Positions 1 through 6,820 of a DNA stretch of 44,354 bases are shown here, in pieces. The translations under genes were made by a program, and so were the position numbers. The notes beneath the pieces are model-generated. The model was not told the origin of the DNA. It ran no database searches and saw nothing but the letters and a program-made list of their open reading frames with translations. The number at the start of each line of letters is the position of its first letter. The first letter of the stretch is position 1. Source of the DNA: Candidatus Yanofskybacteria bacterium RIFCSPHIGHO2_01_FULL_43_32 (GTDB lineage: Bacteria; Patescibacteriota; Minisyncoccia; 2-02-FULL-40-12; GWA2-44-9); the NCBI GenBank assembly GCA_001794125.1, contig MGJF01000006.1, positions 1 to 44,354 of the forward strand, written 5' to 3'.

Positions 1-8
1 GGAGGGGT

Positions 9-39
9 GGCTGACGGGACTTGTCCCGTCAGCCCTTTT
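9..39 (+). terminator. Intrinsic terminator of an upstream gene
   Basis: A 12-bp perfect stem (GGCTGACGGGAC at 9-20 and its complement at 23-34) is followed by a T run (35-40). The gene it ends lies before the window. It separates that gene from the rpsP promoter. Confidence 0.85.
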
Positions 40-64
40 TTGTTTCTGTGGCAACAGAACAAAC

Positions 65-93
65 TTGCTTAAATTTGAAAAACTTGATACTCT
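65..93 (+). promoter_or_regulatory. rpsP promoter, leaderless type
   Basis: The -35 is TTGCTT (65-70), the spacer is 17 nt, and the -10 is TACTCT (88-93) with an extended-TG at 85-86. Only 7 nt separate the -10 from the rpsP ATG, so transcription should start at or next to the start codon. There is no Shine-Dalgarno sequence. Confidence 0.6.
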
Positions 94-100
94 ATAGGCC

Positions 101-499
101 ATGCTAAAAATCAGATTATCAAGGATAGGAAAGCGGGGACAGGCCTATTTTAGGGTTGTTGTCGTTGAGCATACCAAAAAACCAAGGGGCGAGTATTTGG
201 AACTTTTGGGTACATATAATCCTCATGAAAAAGTTCTTAAGGTTAAGAAAGACAGAATTGATTATTGGATATCAAAAGGCGCTCAAGCATCACCGACAGT
301 CAATAACCTGCTTGTAAATCATAAGGTCTGGGACAAACCCAAGGTCCAAAGCTGGAAACCAAAGGCAAAACCTAAAGCAGAGGCTCCGGTGTCAAAGGCA
401 GCGGCTCCGAAAACGGAAGCTCCCAAAGAAGAACTAAAGGAAGAGCCGGTTCCAGTAGAAGTACAACTAGAAGTACAACCAGAACCAGTCGTAAATTAA
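101..499 (+). CDS. rpsP: 30S ribosomal protein S16 with a C-terminal tail
   Basis: Small-subunit ribosomal protein S16, which binds 16S rRNA in the body of the 30S subunit. Residues 1-85 match the family: the start MLKIRLSRIGKRGQAYFRVV, then YLELLGTYNP and the helix ending in NNLLVN. The family is usually 80-90 residues. Here about 45 more follow, made of Lys/Ala/Pro and then Glu/Pro/Val repeats, and probably disordered. The gene has its own promoter and a terminator just after the stop, so it appears monocistronic; the common rpsP-rimM-trmD linkage is absent here. The ATG at 101 is chosen because it begins the conserved N-terminus. The tail's role is unknown. Confidence 0.97.
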   Translation: MLKIRLSRIGKRGQAYFRVVVVEHTKKPRGEYLELLGTYNPHEKVLKVKKDRIDYWISKGAQASPTVNNLLVNHKVWDKPKVQSWKPKAKPKAEAPVSKAAAPKTEAPKEELKEEPVPVEVQLEVQPEPVVN

Positions 500-525
500 A
501 GAGTCCCGATGTCGGAACTCTTTTT
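500..525 (+). terminator. rpsP intrinsic terminator
   Basis: A hairpin of AGAGTCCCGA (500-509) against TCGGAACTCT, with one mismatch, directly follows the rpsP stop codon and is followed by TTTTT. Confidence 0.75.
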
Positions 526-564
526 GCGCTTGCCAATTTGAATACGGTTCAATAGGATAATCAG

Positions 565-1212
565 GTGAAGACAATTCAGGTTGATCTGAACAAGAATTAC
601 TCCAATGTTATCCGTGAGGCGGTGAATGTTTTAAATTACGGCGGAACTATTGTTTATCCCACGGACACTTTATACGGACTGGGGGCAAACGTTCTGAATG
701 AAATTGCCGTCAAAAAAGTTTTCAGGATAAAAGAGAGAAGTTTTTCCAAACCCCTGCCGATGATTGTGAGAAATCATGTGTGGGTTAAAGAACTGGCAGA
801 AGTAAAACCGCGTCACGAGGAAATAATGAAAAAGGTCTGGCCGGGCAAGGTAACGGTTGTTTTGTTTAAAAAAGAAATTGTCCCCGGCATCCTTACGGCC
901 GAATTCAATTCCGTCGGGATAAGGATTCCCGACTATGTATTTACTGATAAGCTTTTAGGCAAATTCGGCTATCCCTTGACCTCAACTTCGGCTAATATTT
1001 CCGGACAGGAACCGACAAATGATATTAATAAGATTGTCGAAATTTTTTCCAAATCAACTGAAAAGCCGGACCTGATAATTGATGCCGGAATTCTGCCCAA
1101 GTCGGAACCGTCCATGATTATCGACCTGACAGGCGATAAGCCTAAAGTTCTCCGAATAAGCCCGACAAAACCGGAAAAATTGTTAGAGCTGCTTGAATTG
1201 GGTGGGAAATAA
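565..1212 (+). CDS. tsaC: L-threonylcarbamoyladenylate synthase (TsaC/Sua5/YrdC family)
   Basis: Makes threonylcarbamoyl-AMP from threonine, bicarbonate and ATP, the first step of the t6A37 modification of ANN-decoding tRNAs. The 215 residues cover a single YrdC domain without the extra Sua5 C-terminal domain, so it is TsaC-like. Family signatures are GGTIVYPTDTLYGLG near residue 27, the KxR-type segment KERSFSKPLPMIV near 62, and the nucleotide-binding STSANISG near 140. The start is GTG at 565, preceded by AGGAT/CAGG sequence that may serve as a weak ribosome site. The other t6A genes (tsaB, tsaD, tsaE) are not in the window. Only 14 nt separate its stop from the NUDIX gene. Confidence 0.92.
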   Translation: MKTIQVDLNKNYSNVIREAVNVLNYGGTIVYPTDTLYGLGANVLNEIAVKKVFRIKERSFSKPLPMIVRNHVWVKELAEVKPRHEEIMKKVWPGKVTVVLFKKEIVPGILTAEFNSVGIRIPDYVFTDKLLGKFGYPLTSTSANISGQEPTNDINKIVEIFSKSTEKPDLIIDAGILPKSEPSMIIDLTGDKPKVLRISPTKPEKLLELLELGGK

Positions 1213-1220
1213 TTTACAAT
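1193..1220 (+). promoter_or_regulatory. Promoter of the NUDIX gene, inside the tsaC 3' end
   Basis: TTGAAT (1193-1198), a 16-nt spacer and TACAAT (1215-1220). The ATG at 1227 follows 6 nt after the -10, again a leaderless layout. The -35 lies inside the last codons of tsaC. Confidence 0.5.
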
Positions 1221-1226
1221 TAAACA

Positions 1227-1691
1227 ATGAAACTGGTAACTCTTTGTTTGTTGATTAAAGACAATAAGGTGCTTCTCGCCATGAAGAAGAGGGGTTTTGG
1301 GACGGGTAAAATAAACGGTATTGGCGGCAAAGTAGAAGAAGGCGAGACCATTGAAGCGGCTGCCTCAAGAGAGGTGGGTGAGGAGATTGGTGTAGTTATA
1401 GATCCGGCCAAAATGGAAAAGGTGGGCAATGTTAAGTTCTATTTTCGGGACAAGCCTGAATGGGATCAGGATATGCACGTATTTCTGGTCAAAGACTGGC
1501 AAGGTGAACCGAAAGAGTCAGAAGAGATGATTCCCAAATGGTACTCACACGGTGACATACCTTTCGACGTCATGTGGGCCGATGACAAACACTGGTTGCC
1601 GATTGTTTTAGCGGGCAAGAAGGTCGAAGGTAAGTTTCATTTCATAAACGAAGGCGCACAAATCGATGGATTTGATATTAGAGAGGTTTAA
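1227..1691 (+). CDS. MTH1-like NUDIX hydrolase (oxidised purine nucleoside triphosphatase)
   Basis: Probably sanitises the nucleotide pool by hydrolysing oxidised purine dNTPs to monophosphates. The Nudix box GX5EX7REUXEEXGU is complete at residues 34-56 (GKVEEGE, seven residues, REVGEEIGV). Beyond the box, the protein resembles eukaryotic MTH1/NUDT1 rather than E. coli MutT: MKKRGFG, GGKV-EGETIE, DMHVF, QG-P-ES-EM, IPF--MW-DD--W-P and a closing REV. MTH1's base-recognition residues have counterparts here: N30, W117, D119 and D120. Length (154) fits the 156-residue human protein. It overlaps the PAP2 gene by 26 nt. Family assignment is firm; the exact substrate is inferred from recalled homologue sequence. 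Confidence 0.9.
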   Translation: MKLVTLCLLIKDNKVLLAMKKRGFGTGKINGIGGKVEEGETIEAAASREVGEEIGVVIDPAKMEKVGNVKFYFRDKPEWDQDMHVFLVKDWQGEPKESEEMIPKWYSHGDIPFDVMWADDKHWLPIVLAGKKVEGKFHFINEGAQIDGFDIREV

Positions 1692-2286
1692 TGTAGGGGG
1701 ATTCAGGCTGATAAACAATCTGGCCGGACATAATGTGTGGCTGGATTGGTTTATGATTTTTGCAGCCGACAAGATGGGTTATCTTTTGATTGTGTCCGTG
1801 CTTATTTTATTCTGGAAAAAGGACTATTTTAAAAGGATTGTTTTTGTTTCTCTGGGCTCGGCAATTGTCGCCAGGTTTATGTTCGTATCCATGTTCAGAT
1901 ATTTAATTTATTCACCTCGTCCCTTTTTAGTTCTTGAGCGCGTGAACGTATTAATGAATCATCAATTTGAATCATCATTCCCTTCCGGCCACGCCTCATT
2001 TTACTTTGCCTTGGCGATGGGTGTTTACTTAAGTAATAAAAACCCCGCACCAAGCTTTTCCACTGACCGCCAATATGATAGGGGGTGGAGTTGGTGCGGG
2101 GCAAGAGCTGGTTGGATTTATTTCATCTTAGCCGGACTAATGGGGTTTGCCCGTATTTTCGTAAGCGTTCACTGGCCCTTGGATATCTTGGCGGGAGCTG
2201 TGTTGGGTGTTACTACGGCGGTAACGGTCAGTTATTTATTTAATTGGTTAAAACAAAAAATGTCCCGGAGGACATTTATGGGCTAA
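1666..2286 (+). CDS. PAP2-family membrane phosphatase
   Basis: Integral-membrane lipid phosphatase; in bacteria such enzymes often act on undecaprenyl pyrophosphate or phosphatidyl phosphates. All three catalytic motifs are visible: R78-IYSPRP near residue 85, PSGH at 106-109, and R163 with VHWPLD (H169, D173). Hydrophobic segments near 34-50, 57-75, 110-123, 150-162 and 175-192 fit the family fold. Between motifs 2 and 3, residues 124-149 form a polar, Trp/Gly/Arg-rich stretch unlike the family core. It is encoded by a long inverted repeat (2043-2101) and looks like an in-frame palindromic insertion. The gene overlaps the NUDIX gene upstream, suggesting coupling, and meets a convergent small gene downstream. 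Substrate unknown. Confidence 0.88.
   Translation: MDLILERFNVGGFRLINNLAGHNVWLDWFMIFAADKMGYLLIVSVLILFWKKDYFKRIVFVSLGSAIVARFMFVSMFRYLIYSPRPFLVLERVNVLMNHQFESSFPSGHASFYFALAMGVYLSNKNPAPSFSTDRQYDRGWSWCGARAGWIYFILAGLMGFARIFVSVHWPLDILAGAVLGVTTAVTVSYLFNWLKQKMSRRTFMG
2043..2101 (+). repeat. Palindromic insertion inside the PAP2 gene
   Basis: An 11-bp perfect inverted repeat, CCCCGCACCAA (2043-2053) and its complement (2091-2101), encloses 37 bp and keeps the reading frame. Confidence 0.7.
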
Positions 2287-2519
2287 CTGCCCCAATTTCT
2301 TTTTTCCCAATCATCCAGCAGTTCGCCCAGATATTTTCTGACCGGCCTGTCTACCGTAAATGCGGCCAGCAATTTTTGTTCTATCGCGCTAAAGATCCGG
2401 TTCTCTTTGCCTCTTCTTTCCAACTCTTCTTTAAGAAGTTTTGTCTTTTCTTTACCGAGTGTCCCCAACAGGAATTTGTAAATCCAAACATCCAACTTGC
2501 CCTGATTAATTGGAGCCAT
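2283..2519 (-). CDS. Small hypothetical protein, 78 residues
   Basis: I do not recognise a family. The protein MAPINQGKLDVWIYKFLLGT... is soluble, basic, helix-prone and Lys/Glu/Leu-rich, with conserved-looking WIYKFLLG and a Trp-containing C-terminus. The ATG at 2519 is chosen because a strong ribosome site (GGAGGAGG, 2524-2531) lies 4 nt upstream, which is rare in this window. An earlier in-frame start at 2558 would lie ahead of that site. It is downstream of tRNA-Leu on the same strand and overlaps the PAP2 stop by 4 nt in convergent orientation. A short hairpin (TCCGGT/ACCGGA) sits just before the ribosome site and might influence translation. Confidence 0.7.
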   Translation of the reverse strand: MAPINQGKLDVWIYKFLLGTLGKEKTKLLKEELERRGKENRIFSAIEQKLLAAFTVDRPVRKYLGELLDDWEKRNWGS

Positions 2520-2592
2520 GTTTCCTCCTCCGGTAAAAAACCGGAATAACAATACCACAGCTTATCAACTTAAGCAAGAGAAATTTATTTTG

Positions 2593-2676
2593 TGCCCGAG
2601 GTGGGAGTTGAACCCACAAGTCCGTAAGGACGTACGATTTTGAGTCGTATGCGTATGCCAATTCCGCCACTCGGGC
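2593..2676 (-). tRNA. tRNA-Leu(CAA)
   Basis: On the reverse strand the acceptor GCCCGAG pairs with CTCGGGC. The anticodon loop CTCAAAA gives anticodon CAA (codon UUG). A long variable arm (TACGTCCTTACGGACTTG) marks a class II leucine tRNA, and the T-arm is GTGGG-TTCAACT-CCCAC. CCA is not encoded (sequence after the acceptor is ACA), so it must be added after transcription. Confidence 0.95.
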
Positions 2677-2716
2677 AATACTGACATATCTTATCATAAT
2701 TTAACTCACTTTTCAA

Positions 2717-2744
2717 TTGCATTTTTAGATAAAAATATTAGAAT
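2717..2744 (+). promoter_or_regulatory. parA promoter, leaderless type
   Basis: TTGCAT (2717-2722), a 16-nt spacer and TAGAAT (2739-2744). The parA ATG at 2751 is 6 nt after the -10. Confidence 0.6.
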
Positions 2745-2750
2745 AAGATT

Positions 2751-3512
2751 ATGGCTCGCATCATCAGTATTTGTAATCAAAAAGGCGGAGTTGGGAAAAC
2801 CACCACCTCGACGAATTTGTCGGCCTATTTAGCTGCTCAAGGAAAATATGTTCTTCTTGTTGACCTGGACTCGCAGGCAAATGCTACTGTTGGTCTGGGT
2901 GTGCATATCGCCGAAAACGGATCCAATGTTTATCATTCTTTGATAAGCGACCTTAATCCAAGTTTAGTAATCAAAAAAACATCCTTGTTCGGATTTGATA
3001 TTTTGCCGGCGGCCCAAAGCTTGGCCGGAGCGACCGTGGAGCTTGTTTCAATGGAATCGCGGGAACTACGCTTGAAAAAAGTTCTTGACTCACTAAGGAA
3101 CAATTATGATTATATTATCATTGACTGTCCGCCTTCTCTTGGGCTCTTGACGGTAAACGCTTTGGCCGCATCAGAGAGAGTTGTTATTCCCGTTCAATGC
3201 GAGTATTACGCCCTTGAAGGTTTGGGCCAGCTTTTGAAAACAATTGAACTGGTAAGAGGCGGGCTTAACGCGGATTTGCAAGTGTTGGGAGTGTTGCTTA
3301 CAATGTATGATAGAAGGAATCAGTTATCAAACCAGGTCTTGAACGAGGTTTCCAAAAATTTTCCGGGCAGGGTCTTCAACGCCGTTATTCCGAGAACAGT
3401 GTCTTTGGCCGAATCGCCGAGCTTCGGAAAAACAATTTTACAGTTTGATCCCGATTCAAAAGCCGCCAGAGCTTACAGGCAGTTGGCGGAAGAGGTAATT
3501 AGGCTAAATTAG
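2751..3512 (+). CDS. parA: ParA/Soj chromosome-partitioning ATPase
   Basis: P-loop ATPase of the ParA/MinD family that works with ParB to segregate replicated origins; it binds DNA non-specifically as an ATP dimer. The deviant Walker A is KGGVGKTTT at residues 11-19 with the signature lysine, followed by Walker A' VDLDSQANAT near 39 and the Walker B-type IIIDCPPSLG near 121. At 253 residues it is the standard Soj length without the N-terminal HTH of plasmid type Ia ParA. parB starts 8 nt after its stop, so the two form an operon. No 16-bp parS palindrome was found in the window. Confidence 0.96.
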   Translation: MARIISICNQKGGVGKTTTSTNLSAYLAAQGKYVLLVDLDSQANATVGLGVHIAENGSNVYHSLISDLNPSLVIKKTSLFGFDILPAAQSLAGATVELVSMESRELRLKKVLDSLRNNYDYIIIDCPPSLGLLTVNALAASERVVIPVQCEYYALEGLGQLLKTIELVRGGLNADLQVLGVLLTMYDRRNQLSNQVLNEVSKNFPGRVFNAVIPRTVSLAESPSFGKTILQFDPDSKAARAYRQLAEEVIRLN

Positions 3513-3520
3513 GTCATAAT

Positions 3521-4414
3521 ATGAAAAAATTATTTGGTTTAGGAAAAGGGCTGGGATCTTTAATCCCATCCAATATGGAATCTACTAACACCAATAAAAA
3601 GGAAAATGTTTTTTATGTTGAAATTAATAAGATTAAAGCCAACCCCGACCAGCCCCGGCGTGATTTTGACGAAGAAGGAATAAAAGAGCTTTCAAAGTCA
3701 GTAAGAAAATACGGCGTTCTTCAGCCGTTGCTTGTTACTAAAGTTGAGACGGAGACCCCAAAGGGACTGGACGTTTCTTACCAGCTTATTGCCGGAGAAA
3801 GAAGATTGAGGGCGTCCCAAGTTGCCGGATTGCCCCAAGTGCCGGTTATTATAAGAGACGAGTTTGAACACAAGCAGGACAGGCTTGAGGTTGCTTTGAT
3901 AGAAAACGTCCAGAGGAAAGACCTTAATCCCGTTGAAGAAGCGGAAGCCTATGACCGGCTGGCCAAAGAATTCGGGCTGACCCAAAAAGAAATTGCCGAT
4001 AAGGTTTCCAAATCAAGAGAAGTAGTTGCCAATGCTGTAAGGTTATTGAATCTGCCCAAGGACATTAGGGATGCGGTGAGAACCGATAGATTATCGCGCG
4101 CCCACGCCAAGGCATTGCTTGCTTTTAGCGACGAGACCAAGCAAAGGGAAGTTTACAACCAAATTTTGGCCGGTGGGGTTTCTTCAAAAGAGGTTGAAAG
4201 TATGGCATCATCGGCCAAACCGAAAACTTCTCGACAAGCTAAGGGCAAGAAAAATAGTAAATTCATTGAACTTGAAAAGAATCTCGGGGAAACTTTGAGC
4301 GCTCCCGTTCTCATCCAAAGCGCGAATCCGCCGGCTGGCGGAGGAGGTAAAATAGTTATTAGATTTGCTACTCTGGAGGACCTCAACAAAATCGCGAAGT
4401 CAATTATTGACTAA
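3521..4414 (+). CDS. parB: ParB/Spo0J chromosome-partitioning protein
   Basis: CTPase and DNA-binding partner of ParA that loads at parS sites. Order: a basic N-terminus with the ParA-stimulating pattern LGKGLGSLIP (residues 6-15), the ParB/Srx domain with NPDQPRRDFDEE near 42-53, GERRLRAS near 92-99 and ENVQRKDLNPVEEA near 128-141, then the HTH (LTQKEIADKVSKSREVVANAVRLLNLP) and a C-terminal dimerisation region after a Lys/Ser linker. The length of 297 matches the family. It follows parA by 8 nt with no ribosome site. The downstream gap holds a large inverted repeat and a pseudogene, not another partition gene. Confidence 0.96.
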   Translation: MKKLFGLGKGLGSLIPSNMESTNTNKKENVFYVEINKIKANPDQPRRDFDEEGIKELSKSVRKYGVLQPLLVTKVETETPKGLDVSYQLIAGERRLRASQVAGLPQVPVIIRDEFEHKQDRLEVALIENVQRKDLNPVEEAEAYDRLAKEFGLTQKEIADKVSKSREVVANAVRLLNLPKDIRDAVRTDRLSRAHAKALLAFSDETKQREVYNQILAGGVSSKEVESMASSAKPKTSRQAKGKKNSKFIELEKNLGETLSAPVLIQSANPPAGGGGKIVIRFATLEDLNKIAKSIID

Positions 4415-4473
4415 CTGCTCAACCCTGCCCATTTCCGACCTGTTGGATTACGGCCTCCGGCCTTCTTCGGACA

Positions 4474-4595
4474 AATGCTTAAATTAAATCTCAATTTGCT
4501 TAACAAATTTTAGCATCCGTTCCTCCCCGCCAGCTGGCGGGGATTTTCCGGCTAAAATTTGTTTAATAAGCAAATTATCAATCAATTTAAGCATT
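4474..4595 (+). repeat. Nested imperfect inverted repeat after parB
   Basis: Outer arms read AATGCTTAAATT (4474-4485) and AATTTAAGCATT (4584-4595). Middle arms are CAAATTTTAGC (4504-4514) and GCTAAAATTTG (4551-4561). The core is an 18-bp perfect palindrome, CCCCGCCAG/CTGGCGGGG (4525-4542). The whole can fold as one hairpin of about 120 nt. Nothing else is recognised between parB and the pseudogene except a short CGAAACC/GGTTTCG hairpin (4606-4640). Confidence 0.7.
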
Positions 4596-4696
4596 GTGTT
4601 CCCCTCGAAACCAAACGGTCTTAAAATGGCCGGGGTTTCGCTCTTTGTCTGTATCTCCTCGTGGACGTTAGAACCTTTTGATGGTTAAATTAAGAT

Positions 4697-4930
4697 ATGG
4701 ATATTATTAAATTTTTTAGATCTCTAAATCCAGATGATTGGTCCAAAAAAGTAACAGAAAGATGGACTGTCAAAGATGTACTATCTCACTTAATCGGTTG
4801 GGACAGAGAAGTTGTTATTGAATTAAGAAATACATTTCAAAAAGAAACGGAGCCTTCGAAATGCCGAGAGACAAGAAAGATTTGCCGCCGGAGCAAATCT
4901 ATTCTGGTTCGAGGAAGGCATGTGTCCTGA
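4697..4930 (+). pseudogene. N-terminal fragment of a DinB/ClbS-like protein
   Basis: The first 52 residues look like the start of the DinB-like four-helix superfamily (ClbS/DfsB or DUF1706 type): LNPDDWSKKV, W-TVKDVLSHLIGWDREVV and a KETEP segment that normally leads into W-F. After KETEP the frame becomes a run of Arg/Lys/Ser with no family resemblance and stops at 4930. The usual protein is about 150-170 residues, so this is a truncated remnant. It ends near the convergent 3' end of rel. The family call rests on the N-terminal pattern only. Confidence 0.5.
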
Positions 4931-4957
4931 GCGATAATTGTGAAATGGAGGCGGAGC

Positions 4958-6730
4958 TTACTTCTTGCGGTCTGACCAGGAAGCGCTTAACAGACGGACG
5001 CTATGTCCGTTTTTTGTTTTTAAGTTGGAACAGTCGGCAACGTGAACGGAGACGCCGCGGTTGACGGTCATGTAGCCTTTTATTTTGTGTTCAACGGTGG
5101 GGTTGCAGCACTTAGCCAGTTTGTACAAAAGCCCTTTATGCCCCTGAATTATAGGTTCACCTGCCTTAGGAACTACCACCTCAACCTTTTTTGTTTGTTT
5201 TATTTTTTCTTTCTTGTCCTCCGAAGCTTTAGCGAAGGAGGATTCTTTTTGCTCCAGCTCATTAAAGAATGATTTTATTTTTTTTCTTGCTTCGGCTGTC
5301 TTAACAATTTTCAGCCAGTCAAAAGACGGTTTTTTGTCCTTGCCTTTTATAATTTCCACCACATCCCCGTTTTTTAGTTCATGATGGAGGGGGACTATTT
5401 TGCCGTTTATTTTGGCGCCGCGAGTCATATTGCCTAAATCAGTATGAATGGCATAAGCGAAATCAATAGGCGTGGCGCCGTCAGGAAGGTCTTTGACCTC
5501 GCCCTTCGGCGTAAAAGCAAATATTCTGTGCTTGAAAAAATCTATTTTTAAATTGGATAGTCCCTCGCCGGGAGCTACTTCCTTTAGGAAGTTTTTGAGC
5601 TGATTGACCCACTGAACCTCTTTGACATTGGCCATAATGCCTTTTTTCTTGCCTCCTTCGCTGTAAGCCCAATGGGCGGCGATACCGTTTTCGGCGTATT
5701 CGTGCATGTTTGCGGTCCTTATTTGTATCTCAACGACCCTGCCTTTCTCGCAGAAAATTGTTGTGTGGAGGGACTGGTAGCCGTTCGGCTTGGGTAGGGC
5801 GATATAGTCCTTTATCAGGCCCGGGAGGGGTTTATAAAATTTATGGATTACTCCGAGCGCTTCATAACACGACTTTATATCAGGAACTATGATGCGCATT
5901 GCCACCAAATCGAATATTTTATCTACATCCATTTCTTTTCGGAGCATCTTGCCATACAAACTGTAATAATGTTTGGCTCGTGAGTTCATCTCTAAAATTG
6001 GAATACCGGCATCTGTCAGGTGCCTTTTTATGACCGGTTTGGTCCTGTCCGTGTATTTTATCCGGTCGGCATATTTTTCTTTTACCCCTTTTATGAGCCG
6101 GGAATATTCAAGGGGATAGATATAAGGAAAGGCCATATCTTCAAGTTGGCCCTTCAAACGTCCCATGCCTAAGCGGGCGGCAATCGGGGCGTAGATCTCT
6201 AATGTTTCAAGGGCAATTTTTCTTTGGCTGGCCGCGTCTTTATGTTTCAATGTTTCCATGTTGTGATAACGGTCGGCTAACTTGATTAGAATTACCCTGA
6301 TATCTTCAGCCATGGCGAAGAACATCTTTTTAAGAGAGTTTAAGTGGTCGGTATTGCCTTTCTTTTCGTTAGTCCGCCATCCGCCCAAACTGGCGGAGGC
6401 GGATTCGGTGTATTCGATTTTGCTTAGTTTGGTCACGCCTTCAACGAGAAAGGCGATATCTTTGCCGAATTCTTTCTCTAAATCTTTGTAGGTGACCAAA
6501 GTGTCTTCAATTGTATCATGCAGAATTCCGGCGATGATTGTGGCTGAATCCATTCCCAGCTCCGACAAAAAGTAAGCCACATGAAGAGGGTGGCTTAAAT
6601 ATTCTTCTCCTGATAACCGCTTCTGTCCCGCATGAGCCGATTTTGCCAATTCAAAAGCCTTCTCTATGAGTTTCCTGTCGGACTCCTTATAAGCCGGATT
6701 CCCAAGTATTTTTTCCAAAATTGACGTCAT
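4958..6730 (-). CDS. rel: RelA/SpoT-type bifunctional (p)ppGpp synthetase/hydrolase
   Basis: Makes and degrades the stringent-response alarmones. Order: HD hydrolase domain with HDTIED at residues 71-76 and the RYHNMETL motif, so hydrolase residues look intact; synthetase domain with KHYYSLYGKM, RIIVPD, KDYIALPKPNGYQSLHTT and EIQIRT-MH-YAE-GIAAHW; TGS domain (IFAFTPKGEVKDLP); and a short zinc-finger-like segment (AKCCNP, VHVADC). No ACT domain is present, so at 590 residues it is shorter than classical Rel (about 730). Two low-complexity inserts lie within it: SASASLGGWRTNE after the HD domain and SSFAKASED after TGS, both encoded by palindromes. Its last codons overlap a terminator-like hairpin. 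Confidence 0.95.
   Translation of the reverse strand: MTSILEKILGNPAYKESDRKLIEKAFELAKSAHAGQKRLSGEEYLSHPLHVAYFLSELGMDSATIIAGILHDTIEDTLVTYKDLEKEFGKDIAFLVEGVTKLSKIEYTESASASLGGWRTNEKKGNTDHLNSLKKMFFAMAEDIRVILIKLADRYHNMETLKHKDAASQRKIALETLEIYAPIAARLGMGRLKGQLEDMAFPYIYPLEYSRLIKGVKEKYADRIKYTDRTKPVIKRHLTDAGIPILEMNSRAKHYYSLYGKMLRKEMDVDKIFDLVAMRIIVPDIKSCYEALGVIHKFYKPLPGLIKDYIALPKPNGYQSLHTTIFCEKGRVVEIQIRTANMHEYAENGIAAHWAYSEGGKKKGIMANVKEVQWVNQLKNFLKEVAPGEGLSNLKIDFFKHRIFAFTPKGEVKDLPDGATPIDFAYAIHTDLGNMTRGAKINGKIVPLHHELKNGDVVEIIKGKDKKPSFDWLKIVKTAEARKKIKSFFNELEQKESSFAKASEDKKEKIKQTKKVEVVVPKAGEPIIQGHKGLLYKLAKCCNPTVEHKIKGYMTVNRGVSVHVADCSNLKTKNGHSVRLLSASWSDRKK
4994..5015 (+). terminator. Terminator-like hairpin inside the rel 3' end
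   Basis: ACGGAC (4994-4999) pairs with GTCCGT (5005-5010) and is followed by TTTTTT on the + strand. It would end + strand transcription from the pseudogene region, yet it codes for Rel residues near the C-terminus on the other strand. Confidence 0.5.
5217..5242 (-). repeat. Palindromic insert in rel (FAKASED peptide)
   Basis: TCCTCC (5217-5222) and GGAGGA (5237-5242) flank a GC-paired core. It encodes SSFAKASED in the linker between TGS and the zinc-finger-like region. From memory, related peptides recur in other Parcubacteria proteins. Confidence 0.55.
6373..6403 (-). repeat. Palindromic insert in rel after the HD domain
   Basis: TCCGCCATCCGCC (6373-6385) pairs with GGCGGAGGCGGA (6392-6403) with one bulged base. 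It encodes part of SASASLGGWRT on the reverse strand, in the HD-to-synthetase connector. Confidence 0.6.
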
Positions 6731-6765
6731 AATGTAAGTAATGTAGTCTTTTCTGTCTTAATTTT

Positions 6766-6791
6766 CAACGGCTCACATATGTGAGCCGTTG
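6766..6791 (-). terminator. Perfect 26-bp palindrome between topA and rel
   Basis: Bases 6766-6791 form a perfect palindrome centred on CATATG with CAACGGCTCACAT as one arm. It lies 29 nt after the topA stop and before rel. It lacks a clear T run on the reverse strand, so it could be a weak terminator, an mRNA-stabilising hairpin or a protein-binding site. Confidence 0.5.
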
Positions 6792-6820
6792 TTGTTTGAT
6801 GGTTTGTTCGGGTGTGTGAA

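Noticed and set aside
2506-2697. Reverse-strand frame across tRNA-Leu
   Set aside because: It is a translation of the tRNA (ELAYAYDSKSYVLTDLWVQLPP pattern), a common artefact.
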